From Nocardia sp. NBC_00403 (GTDB lineage: Bacteria > Actinomycetota > Actinomycetes > Mycobacteriales > Mycobacteriaceae): a stretch of 64,000 bases of DNA. Each line of letters begins with the position of its first letter. Positions within the stretch are counted from its first letter, which is position 1. The position numbers and the translations under genes are program-made. This document shows, one piece after another, positions 56,338 to 64,000 of this stretch. The notes under the pieces were generated by a model. That model worked only from the letters and a program-made list of their open reading frames with translations. It had not been told where the DNA came from and did not search any database. The stretch covers positions 2,294,001 to 2,358,000 of the forward strand of contig NZ_CP107939.1 of assembly GCF_036046055.1 (NCBI RefSeq), read 5' to 3'.

Positions 56338-57495
56338 GTGCGCGACATGGTCGAGATCGGCATGGGCCGGACCGCCCGGCGTACCTACGAGCTGGATGAT
56401 GTCGACATCGTCCCGTCGCGGCGGACTCGTTCGTCGAAGCAGGTATCGCTGTCCTGGCAGCTGGATGCCTACCGGTTCGAGATCCCGTTCCTCGCGCACC
56501 CCACCGACGCGCTGGTCTCGCCGGAGTTCGCCATCGAGCTCGGCCGCCTCGGCGGGCTCGGCGTCATCAACGGCGAGGGCTTGTGGGCCAGGCACGCCGA
56601 TGTCGCGGCGAAGATCGATCAGCTGGTCGAGCTGGTCGGCAAGGGCGGTTACGAGCGCGCCGTCGCATTGCTTCAAGAACTGCACGCCGCGCCGATGCAG
56701 CCGGATCTGCTGGCGGCCGCGGTGGCGCAGGTACGTGCCGCGGGTGTCACAGTGGCGGTGCGGGTGAGCCCGCAGAATGCCCGCGCTCTGACTCCGGCGC
56801 TGGTGCAGGCGGGTATCGACCTGCTGGTCGTGCACGGCACCATTATTTCCGCCGAGCACGTCGGTGACGGTGAGCCGCTGAACCTCAAGACCTTCATCTC
56901 CGAGCTCGATGTGCCGGTCGTCGCGGGTGGCGTGAGTGATCACCGGACGGCTTTGCACCTGATGCGCACCGGCGCGGCTGGTGTGATCGTGGGCTACGGC
57001 TCTTTCCCCGGTGCGACGACCACCGGGGAGGTGCTGGGCATCGGGGTGCCGATGGCCACCGCGATCGCCGACGCCGCTGCCGCGCGCCGCGACTACCTGG
57101 ACGAGACCGGTGGTCGCTACGTGCACGTCATCGCCGACGGTGACGTCGCGACCTCCGGTCAGCTGGCCAAGGCGATCGCGTGTGGCGCGGATGCCGCCAT
57201 GCTCGGTGTGCCGCTGTCGGTCGCCGCCGAGGCTCCGGGCCGCGGCTGGTACTGGCCTTCGGCCGCCGCGCATCCTTCGGTGCCGCGCGGCGCGCTGTTG
57301 CCGGTCGACGAGAGCTGGGTCGACGGCGAGGACGGCGACGTGGTCCGGCCGAGCCTGGAGCGAGTGCTGTTCGGGCCCTCCGACGACCCGTTCGGTTCGC
57401 TGAATCTCGTTGGTGGACTCCGTCGCTCGATGGCGAAGGCCGGTTACTCCGACCTCAAGGAATTCCAGAAGGTCGGGCTCAGCGTTCGCGCTTGA
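56338..57495 (+). CDS. guaB3: GuaB3 family IMP dehydrogenase-related protein
   Basis: This 385-aa barrel protein of the IMP dehydrogenase/GMP reductase superfamily starts VRDMVEIGMGRTARRTYELDD. CBS domains are absent. At the place of the catalytic loop (GPGSICTTR in GuaB) stands GYGSFPGATTTGEVLGIGVP, so the catalytic Cys appears to be missing. The phosphate-binding region (VIADGDVATSGQLAKAI) is kept. GTG 56338 follows AAGGAG. The family is conserved beside guaB2 in actinobacteria; its reaction is debated, and a role as a GMP reductase-like or regulatory protein is possible. Confidence 0.93.
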   Translation: MRDMVEIGMGRTARRTYELDDVDIVPSRRTRSSKQVSLSWQLDAYRFEIPFLAHPTDALVSPEFAIELGRLGGLGVINGEGLWARHADVAAKIDQLVELVGKGGYERAVALLQELHAAPMQPDLLAAAVAQVRAAGVTVAVRVSPQNARALTPALVQAGIDLLVVHGTIISAEHVGDGEPLNLKTFISELDVPVVAGGVSDHRTALHLMRTGAAGVIVGYGSFPGATTTGEVLGIGVPMATAIADAAAARRDYLDETGGRYVHVIADGDVATSGQLAKAIACGADAAMLGVPLSVAAEAPGRGWYWPSAAAHPSVPRGALLPVDESWVDGEDGDVVRPSLERVLFGPSDDPFGSLNLVGGLRRSMAKAGYSDLKEFQKVGLSVRA

Positions 57496-57543
57496 TCGGA
57501 CGCGCGGTTCGATTGCTCGAATGTCGCACTCGCCGAAGCTCGT

Positions 57544-57744
57544 TCAGCGTGCGTGACTCGGGGTGACTCGCTCACGCAGGAACCGCCGCATCGCGGTGTT
57601 CACCGGGTTGTCCGGTTCGGTGCCGGCGAGCCCCTGACTACACGGGCTGCGGCCGGCCACAACCAACAGAGTCGCGACAATCACCACCGACGTCCCTAGT
57701 CGCCCGGTGCCCCCTGTGGTGCGGTGAACTCGCGTCGCGCTCAA
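57544..57744 (-). pseudogene. Small ORF sharing the 3' end of the upstream hydrolase gene
   Basis: This 66-codon frame starts at a TTG overlapping the hydrolase stop (TTGA). It holds one hydrophobic segment (GTSVVIVATLLVVAG) and ends NPVNTAMRRFLRERVTPSHAR. That ending matches the hydrolase C-terminus PVNHAIQQFLRERTVPTRVR, and the DNA of the last 60 bases is also clearly similar. The likeliest reading is a remnant of a tandem duplicate of the hydrolase gene, but a short expressed membrane peptide is not excluded. Confidence 0.5.
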
Positions 57745-58547
57745 CGAACTCGCGTCGGAACCGTGCGTTCACGCAGGAACTGCTGGATCGCATGGTTCAC
57801 CGGTTCCGGGTGGGTCATGGTGACGGCCAGTCGCGCGCCCGCGATTTCGACGTAGGTCGATCCGGTCAGGCCCTGGGTGAGTTGTTGGGCGCGGTCGCGG
57901 GCGATGCCGCTGTCGGTGGCGTGAATCACCAAGGCGGGGCTGGTGATTTCGGGCAGTCGGTCCAGCACCGAATCCCGGCCGAGCAGGCAGCCCGCCGCGA
58001 CCTCGATGCCGCGGCGATCGCGCACCAGCCAGCGTTTGGTCCAGATCGATCGGTACCACTCGTCGTCGCCGATCAACCAGTGCGCCAGCTGGTCGACCGC
58101 GTCCTGCCTGGAGCTGTCGTCGTACCATTCGTCCAGAAATTTCTGGGTCGCCGTCGACTGTTCGGGAGTCGGTCCGTGTGCTTCGGTGCTGATGAGAATC
58201 AGCGCCGACACCCGTTCGGGTGCGATGAGCGCGGCGCGCAAAGCGGTGAAGCCCCCTTGCGCGGTCCCGCCGACCACGGCGCGTTCGGCGCCGAGGTGAT
58301 CCAGCACCGTCAGCGCGTCTCGCGCGGCGGTCCAATAGGTGAAGGGTAATCCCTGGTCCCTGGTGCGCCCGTGGCCGCGCGCATCCCAGGACACAATGCG
58401 GAATTCCGGTGCCAGCGCGGCCATTTGCGACGCGAACATCGTTCGGTCCATGAAGAATTCGTGCGCGAGTAGCACTACCGGACCGTGCCCGCCGCTGTCC
58501 TCATAGTGGATGTCGGCGTCGATCGCGCGGGCGAATGGCACGAGCAT
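57741..58547 (-). CDS. Alpha/beta hydrolase-fold protein lacking the nucleophile Ser
   Basis: This 268-aa protein of the alpha/beta hydrolase fold keeps the strand-loop patterns (VVLLAHEFFMDRTMF near the oxyanion hole, SWDARGHGRT), the acid region ALVIHATDSG and a His in TMTHPEPVNHAI. At the nucleophile elbow, G-x-S-x-G reads G-T-A-Q-G: the codon is GCG, Ala. Direct hydrolysis by the usual mechanism is thus unlikely. The ATG at 58547 fits the fold's start; the longer frame upstream runs into guaA. In M. tuberculosis choD lies in this interval, so this is a local difference. Function is unknown. Confidence 0.8.
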   Translation of the reverse strand: MLVPFARAIDADIHYEDSGGHGPVVLLAHEFFMDRTMFASQMAALAPEFRIVSWDARGHGRTRDQGLPFTYWTAARDALTVLDHLGAERAVVGGTAQGGFTALRAALIAPERVSALILISTEAHGPTPEQSTATQKFLDEWYDDSSRQDAVDQLAHWLIGDDEWYRSIWTKRWLVRDRRGIEVAAGCLLGRDSVLDRLPEITSPALVIHATDSGIARDRAQQLTQGLTGSTYVEIAGARLAVTMTHPEPVNHAIQQFLRERTVPTRVR

Positions 58548-58595
58548 GAGGATAACGAGCGGTGCGGGGGTGCGCGGGACGATTTGCGCCCTCAT

Positions 58596-58601
58596 TAAAC
58601 T
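58596..58601 (+). promoter_or_regulatory. Possible -10 box of guaA
   Basis: TAAACT ends 6 bases before GTG 58608, which is in the guaA frame and directly follows GTG 58602 and ATG 58605. This suggests a leaderless transcript starting at or near 58608. Confidence 0.45.
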
Positions 58602-58604
58602 GTG

Positions 58605-60188
58605 ATGGTGGCAGCTACTCAGAGACCGGTCCTTGTCGTCGACTTCGGCGCGCAGTACGCCCAGCTGATCGCCCGGCGGGTCCGCGAATCGAGTGTTTTC
58701 TCCGAGGTGATCCCGCATACCACCACGGTGGAGGAGATCGCGGAGAAGCAGCCGCTCGCGGTGATCCTGTCCGGTGGTCCCTCCAGCGTGTACGCCGAAG
58801 GCGCGCCGCAGTTGGACGCCAGGCTGTTCGATCTCGGCATCCCGGTTTTCGGCATCTGCTACGGCTTCCAGGCCATGGCGCAGGCGCTCGGCGGCACGGT
58901 CGCGCACACCGGCACCCGTGAATACGGCCGCACCGAACTCAGTATCGACGGCGGCCTGCTGCACGGCGGCTTGCCCACCATTCAGCCGGTGTGGATGAGC
59001 CACGGCGATGCGGTCACCGACGCGCCGGAGGGCTTCGAGGTCACCGGTACCAGTGCGGGTGCCCCGGTCGCCGCATTCGAGGATCGGGCCCGCAAGCTGG
59101 CGGGTGTGCAGTACCACCCGGAGGTACTGCACTCGCCGCACGGTCAGCAGGTGCTCAGCCGGTTCCTACACGACCTGGCCGGTATCCCGGCGACGTGGAC
59201 CCCGGCCAATATCGCCGACTCGCTGGTCGCCGCGGTGCGCGAGCAGATCGGTGACGGCCACGCGATCTGTGGTCTGTCCGGCGGTGTGGACAGCGCGGTC
59301 GCGGCCGCGCTGGTGCAGCGTGCCATCGGTGATCGGCTGACCTGTGTGTTCGTCGACCATGGCCTGTTGCGGGCCGGGGAGCGCGAGCAGGTGCAGCAGG
59401 ACTTCGTCGCCGCGACCGGCGCCAAGCTGGTGACCGTCGACGCGGTCGACAAGTTCCTCGGTGAGCTGAAGGGCGTCACCGACCCCGAAGAGAAGCGCAA
59501 GATCATCGGCCGTGAGTTCATCCGGTCGTTCGAGGACGCGGTGTCGGAGGTGGTGATCGCCGAGGGCGGCGCGATGTCGGACGGCTCGGGTCCCTCGGTC
59601 GAGTTCCTGGTGCAGGGCACGCTGTATCCGGATGTCGTCGAGTCCGGTGGCGGCGCGGGCACCGCGAACATCAAGAGCCACCACAATGTCGGCGGTCTGC
59701 CGGACGATCTGGAGTTCGAGCTGGTCGAGCCGCTGCGGCTACTGTTCAAGGACGAGGTGCGCGCGGTCGGTCGTGAGCTCGGGCTGCCGGAGGAAATCGT
59801 TGCGCGCCAGCCGTTCCCGGGTCCGGGTCTGGCCATCCGCATCGTCGGTGAGGTCACCGCGGACCGCCTCGACACCTTGCGTCAGGCCGATGCCATTGCC
59901 CGCGAAGAACTTACGGCCGCAGGCCTGGATCGCCAGATCTGGCAGTGCCCCGTCGTGCTGCTCGCGGATGTGCGCTCGGTCGGCGTGCAGGGTGACGGCC
60001 GCACCTACGGTCACCCGATCGTGCTGCGCCCGGTCTCCAGCGAAGACGCGATGACCGCGGACTGGACGCGGCTGCCCTATGAGGTGCTGGAGCGGATCTC
60101 CACGCGCATCACCAATGAAGTGGCGGAAGTCAACCGCGTGGTTCTCGATGTGACGAGCAAGCCGCCGGGCACCATCGAGTGGGAGTGA
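58605..60188 (+). CDS. guaA: GMP synthase (glutamine-hydrolysing)
   Basis: GuaA aminates XMP to GMP. The 527-aa product has a glutamine amidotransferase domain (about residues 8-200) with Cys85 in GICYGFQ and His/Glu in YHPEVLHSP. The ATP pyrophosphatase domain (about 210-400) has the P-loop [15 protein letters not shown] dimerisation domain ends [10 protein letters not shown] (part of [12 protein letters not shown]). Three start codons in a row (58602, 58605, 58608) leave the first residues uncertain; a -10-like TAAACT favours 58608. With guaB2 it completes GMP synthesis. Confidence 0.97.
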   Translation: MVAATQRPVLVVDFGAQYAQLIARRVRESSVFSEVIPHTTTVEEIAEKQPLAVILSGGPSSVYAEGAPQLDARLFDLGIPVFGICYGFQAMAQALGGTVAHTGTREYGRTELSIDGGLLHGGLPTIQPVWMSHGDAVTDAPEGFEVTGTSAGAPVAAFEDRARKLAGVQYHPEVLHSPHGQQVLSRFLHDLAGIPATWTPANIADSLVAAVREQIGDGHAICGLSGGVDSAVAAALVQRAIGDRLTCVFVDHGLLRAGEREQVQQDFVAATGAKLVTVDAVDKFLGELKGVTDPEEKRKIIGREFIRSFEDAVSEVVIAEGGAMSDGSGPSVEFLVQGTLYPDVVESGGGAGTANIKSHHNVGGLPDDLEFELVEPLRLLFKDEVRAVGRELGLPEEIVARQPFPGPGLAIRIVGEVTADRLDTLRQADAIAREELTAAGLDRQIWQCPVVLLADVRSVGVQGDGRTYGHPIVLRPVSSEDAMTADWTRLPYEVLERISTRITNEVAEVNRVVLDVTSKPPGTIEWE

Positions 60189-60194
60189 TGCGCG

Positions 60195-60343
60195 CCTGAT
60201 CGCGTTCGATCTCGACGGGTTCGGATCGTGTGGTCCGCGCGGTCCTGATCATGTTCGATCCCAACGAGGTTCGGATCGTGTGGATCGCGCAGTCCTGATC
60301 GTGTTCGATCCCAGCGGGATTCGTGGCGAGGCGGATCGCGGGT
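60195..60343. repeat. Three tandem 50-bp GATC-rich repeats
   Basis: Copies start near 60195, 60244 and 60294. Each begins CCTGATCRYGTTCGATCYC and the first two continue with TTCGGATCGTGTGG; the third drifts at its end. Each holds several GATC sites in inverted arrangement. The array lies directly after guaA and contains no gene. Confidence 0.85.
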
Positions 60344-60431
60344 GGGTGCTGTTCGCAGTCGAGGGAGGGGCGGCCGTACGCCCCGCGTCGAAGGTGTCGC
60401 GCCCTATCGACCGTGCGGTTCGGTCGCCGCC

Positions 60432-60602
60432 TCACTCCATCACAGTGGGTCCCGCCGGCCTGCCGAGGATGAACTGGCCGAGCAGCAGGCCACCGCCGAG
60501 GTAGGACCGGGTCGGCGTCAGCGGGATGATCCGTCCCACCGGGGTTCCCTGGTCGGTCGGTTCGTCGTCGGCCTCGGGTCGGTCGAACGGGTCTGTGGTC
60601 AT
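60432..60602 (-). CDS. Small protein of the PspC operon
   Basis: This 56-aa protein has an acidic N-terminus MTTDPFDRPEADDEPTDQ followed by a mildly hydrophobic Gly-rich part (SYLGGGLLLGQFILG) that could be a membrane anchor. GAGGAG precedes the ATG at 60602. It is the last gene of the minus-strand unit with the two genes upstream, 31 bases from the preceding stop. No family is recognised. Confidence 0.6.
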   Translation of the reverse strand: MTTDPFDRPEADDEPTDQGTPVGRIIPLTPTRSYLGGGLLLGQFILGRPAGPTVME

Positions 60603-60633
60603 CGCTTTCTCCTCGGTCATACTCGGTGGTCGG

Positions 60634-60852
60634 TCAGCGGCGTCTGCGTGGGGAGACCACCAGCAGGATGCCGATGACGATGGCGGCGATCACCACGATC
60701 CAGCCGAGTGGAATCACGCCGGTCGCGGGCATCGAGGTCGGGCCGACGAAGGCCCAGACGCTGACCGTGAGTGCGAGCAGACCGACGATCAGCAGCGAGG
60801 CGGACGGTCCGCGGCGGTCGGTCGAGTTGTTGGTCTCGGATTTGTCAGCCAC
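60634..60852 (-). CDS. Small two-helix membrane protein
   Basis: This 72-aa protein has a charged N-terminus ([15 protein letters not shown]) and two transmembrane helices ([19 protein letters not shown] and [17 protein letters not shown]) ending in SPRRRR. GGAGG precedes the GTG at 60852, inside the end of the PspC gene (8-base overlap), so it is translated with it. I know no function; the coupling suggests it works with the PspC protein. Confidence 0.75.
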   Translation of the reverse strand: MADKSETNNSTDRRGPSASLLIVGLLALTVSVWAFVGPTSMPATGVIPLGWIVVIAAIVIGILLVVSPRRRR

Positions 60853-62803
60853 GACGCACCTCCGCATTGCCTGCCCGGACGTTGACCTTCAGATCGAGCA
60901 CCGGTGCGCCGGGGGTGTTCGGGCCGGTAATCCCGGTGGGGCAGTTGACTTCCCCCATATTGACGGTGCAGACAGTGCGCACCGTCATGCCCGCGGGCAG
61001 CAGCACCTTGGCCTCGCCCATCTTGACCGCGAGATCTACGCTGCGGCTCTCGGTCAGATTCAGCGACCGCAGGTCCAGCGTGCCGGTTCCCATGGTCACC
61101 GCGTAATTCGCATTCAGCTCGGTTATCGACGCCGGCGCCCAGGTGCGCTCACCCATGGTGGCGTTGTCGAACTCGATCGGGCCGATCATCGAAGCCAGCA
61201 TGACGAACCCGGCCAACGGGGCGGTCACCACCAGCAGGCCGTAGCCCCGCCGCAGGAACGCGCCGAGCACCATGCCGAGGCCGATCACCGCCAGCGCCAC
61301 CGCTGCGATTCGCCCCGGCGTCATCCAGTCCACGCCCGAGGCTGCCGCCGCGCCTGCTCCCGCCGCGGCGAGGATGGCAAGGCCGAGCACCACTGGTGTC
61401 AGTCGGGAGCGTGGACGCTGCGGGGACGGCGCGACGATGGTCCGGGTGGGAGTCGGTTCGGGCAGATCCCAGGCGAGCGGGGCGACGCCGAGCGGATCCC
61501 AGGAGGGCGGAGTCCGGTCGCCGAAGGCGGCGTGGGTCGGCGTGCTCGTGGTCCTCGTCGGAAGCTGACCGGTCAGGGGCTTCGGAGTTTTTGTGCCGGA
61601 AGAAGTTTCGTCGGAGCCGAGGCTCTTGTGGACGGTTGCCGAGGCGGGCACCTCGCTGTCCGAAGCGCGGTCGGTGTCGGCGGGCGCGCCCTTGTCGAGC
61701 GACGGCGTTGCGCCCGAGCCGGATGGCGAGCCGCCTGTTTCGGGCGTCATCCTCGTCTCTGGTACCGGACCTCTGGTGTCGGACGACGGGGTCTCGGGCG
61801 TGGTGTTCGCCTCGGGTGTCGTGGAGTCCGACGGCTGGGTACCGGGCGTCGATGTGCCTGCGAACGGCGCTCCCTGTGGTGACAGCGTGCTCTTGTCGGA
61901 CTGTGCCGTGTCGGCGCGCTTGTCGAGTGGGACTGTCTCGGCTCCGCTCTTGTCGAGCAGGACAGTGTCGGTGTCGTTCTTGTCGAGCTGCGCTGTGTCG
62001 GTGGTGGTCTTGTCCAGCAGCGCTGCCTCGGCGTTGTTCTTGTCCAGCAGGACAGTCTCGGCATCGCCATTGTCGAGCAGCGCCGCATCGGGTGCTACGC
62101 GTTGCGCCTGAGCGCCTGCGCTGCGTTGAATCGGAGTTGCGGTCGCCTCGTCCTGCGGGACCGGTGTCGTCTCGTGCTGAACCGGTGTGTCCGGGACGTA
62201 GGCGTCCGGCAGCTTGGTGTACGGCGTGTACACGCTGGTCGACGGGACATCGGGGGAGTAGAAGTCAGCGGTGTTCGTCCGCAGCGGGGATCCGGAGGGG
62301 AACACCGTGCCGGGATAGCCGGTCGCCGCGATGCCACCGTCGGCGACGAAACCGTCGAACGCGCTGGTGCCGGGCGGCGGTGTCGGCTGCCGCATATGCA
62401 GCATCCACCAGCCTGCCAGCATCAGTGCCATGCTGATCAGCCCCGAGCCGGCCAGCCCGACCCCGACCGGGCCCATGGTGCTCACCGCGATGGCCAGCGC
62501 CACGATCAACACGATGGTCTTGGTTTGGGACTGCGAACTCTGCCCCTTGCCGAACAGCGACTCTGCCGCCGACGCCTGATCCCCGGCTTCACTCAGCAGT
62601 AGCCAGGCCAACAGGTACAGCACGATCCCGGCCCCGCCGAAGATCGTCGACACCACGAGCGCGACCCGCACCAGCACCGGATCGACGTTGTAGCGCCGCC
62701 CGAAACCGGCCGCGACGCCCGCGATCGGACCTTGCCGCGGCAAGCGGACGGGCCGCGTGTGCCACATCTGCTGGAGTTGATCGCCGAAGCTCGTTTTCGT
62801 CAT
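60845..62803 (-). CDS. PspC-domain protein with repeat linker and toastrack-like C-terminus
   Basis: This 652-aa membrane protein has a PspC domain at about residues 25-80 ([21 protein letters not shown]). Two or three further helices lie at about 95-140. A long acidic, Pro/Thr-rich linker includes seven 10-aa repeats of pattern LLDKxxxxTV. A second helix group (about 445-540) precedes a beta-rich domain ([21 protein letters not shown] and following) like the LiaF/toastrack domains of envelope-stress proteins. ATG 62803 begins [15 protein letters not shown] role in envelope-stress sensing is likely by family. It heads the operon with the two small genes. Confidence 0.85.
   Translation of the reverse strand: MTKTSFGDQLQQMWHTRPVRLPRQGPIAGVAAGFGRRYNVDPVLVRVALVVSTIFGGAGIVLYLLAWLLLSEAGDQASAAESLFGKGQSSQSQTKTIVLIVALAIAVSTMGPVGVGLAGSGLISMALMLAGWWMLHMRQPTPPPGTSAFDGFVADGGIAATGYPGTVFPSGSPLRTNTADFYSPDVPSTSVYTPYTKLPDAYVPDTPVQHETTPVPQDEATATPIQRSAGAQAQRVAPDAALLDNGDAETVLLDKNNAEAALLDKTTTDTAQLDKNDTDTVLLDKSGAETVPLDKRADTAQSDKSTLSPQGAPFAGTSTPGTQPSDSTTPEANTTPETPSSDTRGPVPETRMTPETGGSPSGSGATPSLDKGAPADTDRASDSEVPASATVHKSLGSDETSSGTKTPKPLTGQLPTRTTSTPTHAAFGDRTPPSWDPLGVAPLAWDLPEPTPTRTIVAPSPQRPRSRLTPVVLGLAILAAAGAGAAAASGVDWMTPGRIAAVALAVIGLGMVLGAFLRRGYGLLVVTAPLAGFVMLASMIGPIEFDNATMGERTWAPASITELNANYAVTMGTGTLDLRSLNLTESRSVDLAVKMGEAKVLLPAGMTVRTVCTVNMGEVNCPTGITGPNTPGAPVLDLKVNVRAGNAEVRRG
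61892..62090 (-). repeat. Seven 30-bp tandem repeats inside the PspC gene
   Basis: CTTGTC(C/G)AG-type units recur at 61892, 61919, 61949, 61979, 62009, 62039 and 62069 (the last begins ATTGTCGAG), with a period of 30 bases and one of 27. They code on the minus strand for a 10-aa unit around LLDKN and drift in the third codon positions. The period keeps the reading frame. Confidence 0.9.
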
Positions 62804-62959
62804 GTTTCCCATAGTGGGCTTGACCAGCACTTCGGCACATCGGGGGTAACCCTGAAAAATTCACTGATCCTTTTGGACCATTCGGTCTGTACCTCGCGCG
62901 CGATCTAATCCCCGAACACCGTGCTCACGGCATGTGGGCGCGCTCAGGCGCATGGCCTC

Positions 62960-63187
62960 CTACCCAGCTGCGGCAGGCCCGACGCCCAGCCTCACCTCGG
63001 GCGAAATGTGACACCTAAGCGTGGAGGAGCAGTCCCAGGTGGTGAACAGTTCTTCGAATTGGTCCACGATCAGGAGTCGGTGCGGGTCGTCGGACCAGTT
63101 GTCGAGTGCGGTGGCCTGCGAAGGGGTTTCCGGCGCGTGGTGATCGGATTTCCCCCGGTCTTCGGCGGTGGTGTCCCCGGTCACCAC
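62960..63187 (-). pseudogene. Fragment of a STAND-type NTPase (Walker B region)
   Basis: The minus-strand frame contains NWSDDPHRLLIVDQFEELFTTW. The core LLIVDQFEELF is the Walker B block of the novel-STAND NTPase family that in actinobacteria is usually fused to WD40 repeats. The frame is only 75 codons, no Walker A motif lies upstream and no sensor repeats follow. I read it as a decayed piece of a much longer gene, but only this motif supports it. Confidence 0.5.
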
Positions 63188-63260
63188 GTGCGCCCGCCAC
63201 AGTTCTTGGGCAACACAGACATAGAGGCAAATCTAGCCGGTCGGCGGGGTTTCCACGCCG

Positions 63261-63294
63261 GAGCGGCGATGCGGTGGTGACCGCATCGCCGCTC
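63261..63294 (-). terminator. Terminator-like hairpin after the MspA-like gene
   Basis: Perfect 15-base arms GAGCGGCGATGCGGT and ACCGCATCGCCGCTC flank the loop GGTG and end 15 bases beyond the stop codon of the porin gene. There is no T run. Confidence 0.75.
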
Positions 63295-63308
63295 GCAAAC
63301 CGTCAGTC

Positions 63309-63953
63309 CTACAGGAAGATCGGGTCGCCGTAGATCGCGTCGCGGCCGTTGATCTCCCGCGATTGTGCTTCGATGATCGTGTAGGAACGGATGGTGAGCG
63401 GCCCGCCGCAGTTGTGCACGAGCAGGTGGAAATCGCGGCTGATCAGGTATCCCGTACTGCCCGGCGGCACCTCCTTCGTTCCCACCTCGAACTTCTCGAT
63501 CTTTCCCTGGGCGATCGATAGATCGATGCCGGCGCCGGCATGCAGGCTCGGACCAAGGTCTGTGCTCATGCTCGAGGTCGCCGAATCACCACTTGCGTTG
63601 ACCCCCACGTGGAATCCGGCGTCGATGCCGATACGGGCACCCAGCGTCACGGTCACGCTGATGTCGACCGCACAGGCGACGAGATATCCCGCTTTCAACG
63701 TGCCTGTCCCCGGGGCGTCGACACGGCCGTAGAAAGTGTCGTCCAGGAACACTTCTCGGTTGGTCGGCATGCCGTTGAGTGGGGCGATCGGATTGAAGGC
63801 CTCGTCGGTGTGACCGACGGTGAATTGGAATCCGTTGGGGCCGGTGACGGTCTTCTCGTGTGGCGCCATTCCACCCGCGTTGGCGAATGGTGTTGATGCG
63901 AGGGTGATCCCGATCATGGTGATCGCGGTGGCAAGTACCGACTTGATGTTCAT
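63309..63953 (-). CDS. MspA family porin-like secreted protein
   Basis: This 214-aa protein has an N-terminal signal peptide cleaved near PFANAGG. The mature part resembles MspA-type porins of mycolic-acid bacteria: GPNGFQFTVGHTDEAFNPIAPLNGMPTNREVF (in part), alternating beta segments, LKAGYLVACAVDISV and the end STGYLISRDFHLLVHNCGGPLTIRSY. These form water-filled channels in the mycolate outer membrane. GGGGAGAAGC precedes the ATG. It presence supports a mycolate envelope and a nocardial host. No partner gene is visible before the window ends. Confidence 0.9.
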   Translation of the reverse strand: MNIKSVLATAITMIGITLASTPFANAGGMAPHEKTVTGPNGFQFTVGHTDEAFNPIAPLNGMPTNREVFLDDTFYGRVDAPGTGTLKAGYLVACAVDISVTVTLGARIGIDAGFHVGVNASGDSATSSMSTDLGPSLHAGAGIDLSIAQGKIEKFEVGTKEVPPGSTGYLISRDFHLLVHNCGGPLTIRSYTIIEAQSREINGRDAIYGDPIFL

Positions 63954-64000
63954 TGCTTCTCCCCGATTTCCATTGCTCCCCCGGTGGAGCGAGTGCCGCA

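Noticed and set aside
60195..60343. CRISPR or attachment site at the 50-bp repeats
   Set aside because: Copies are directly adjacent, imperfect and without unique spacers, and no integrase or cas gene is near.
61272..62436. Plus-strand frames opposite the PspC gene
   Set aside because: They are Arg/Ser/Cys-rich shadows; the minus frame has PspC and toastrack-like sequence with membrane helices.

Overview
This 64-kb window is high-GC actinobacterial chromosome, most likely from Nocardia or a close relative in the Nocardiaceae. The evidence is the strong G/C bias at third codon positions, many GTG and TTG starts, mycobacterial-type protein families (ESX secretion, WhiB3, SigD/RsdA, GuaB2/GuaB3, His-tailed GroEL1, an MspA-type porin), and a gene order that matches, from memory, the M. 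tuberculosis Rv3396c-Rv3449 segment. The genus is inference; the order and families are read from the sequence.

Region 1 (65-23981) is a type VII secretion locus of ESX-4 type. mycP and eccD are on the minus strand and eccC plus the conserved ESX-4-associated gene are on the plus strand. A WXG100 pair follows, on the minus strand. Between that pair and the ribosomal genes lies a large block: a transmembrane Ser/Thr kinase, four tandem paralogous lipoproteins, an FHA protein with a Cys/His cluster, a secreted zinc metallopeptidase, an ABC exporter with two FHA domains, and an Hsp70-like membrane protein. It looks like a kinase/FHA signalling and envelope module built into the ESX-4 locus, and is the best candidate here for an undescribed system.

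Region 2 (24126-34774) holds rplM-rpsI, glmM, an ABC-F ATPase, a small PspC protein, a DUF6802-like protein, a second T7SS-like gene set (EspC-like protein, WXG100-like protein with a collagen-like (GTP)16 tract, coiled-coil partner), an alpha/beta hydrolase and glmS. Region 3 (34789-44188) holds an MFS exporter/MarR pair, a cupredoxin lipoprotein, nnr, alr, a hydrolase, and tsaE-tsaB-rimI-tsaD, which make t6A in tRNA and acetylate S18.

Region 4 (44207-54155) carries a second Hsp70-like membrane protein, CIRCE-controlled groES with a hairpin before groEL, an ECF sigma factor of SigK type with an anti-sigma domain that has no membrane part, whiB3, an Rv3415c-like gene, sigD-rsdA and a DUF5319 gene. 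Region 5 (54437-60343) is purine synthesis: guaB2, guaB3 (behind a 117-bp nest of inverted repeats), a hydrolase with Ala in place of the nucleophile Ser, and guaA followed by 50-bp tandem repeats. Region 6 (60432-63953) holds a three-gene PspC/toastrack envelope operon, a decayed STAND-ATPase fragment and an MspA-like porin gene. I saw no rRNA, tRNA, CRISPR array, insertion sequence or prophage.
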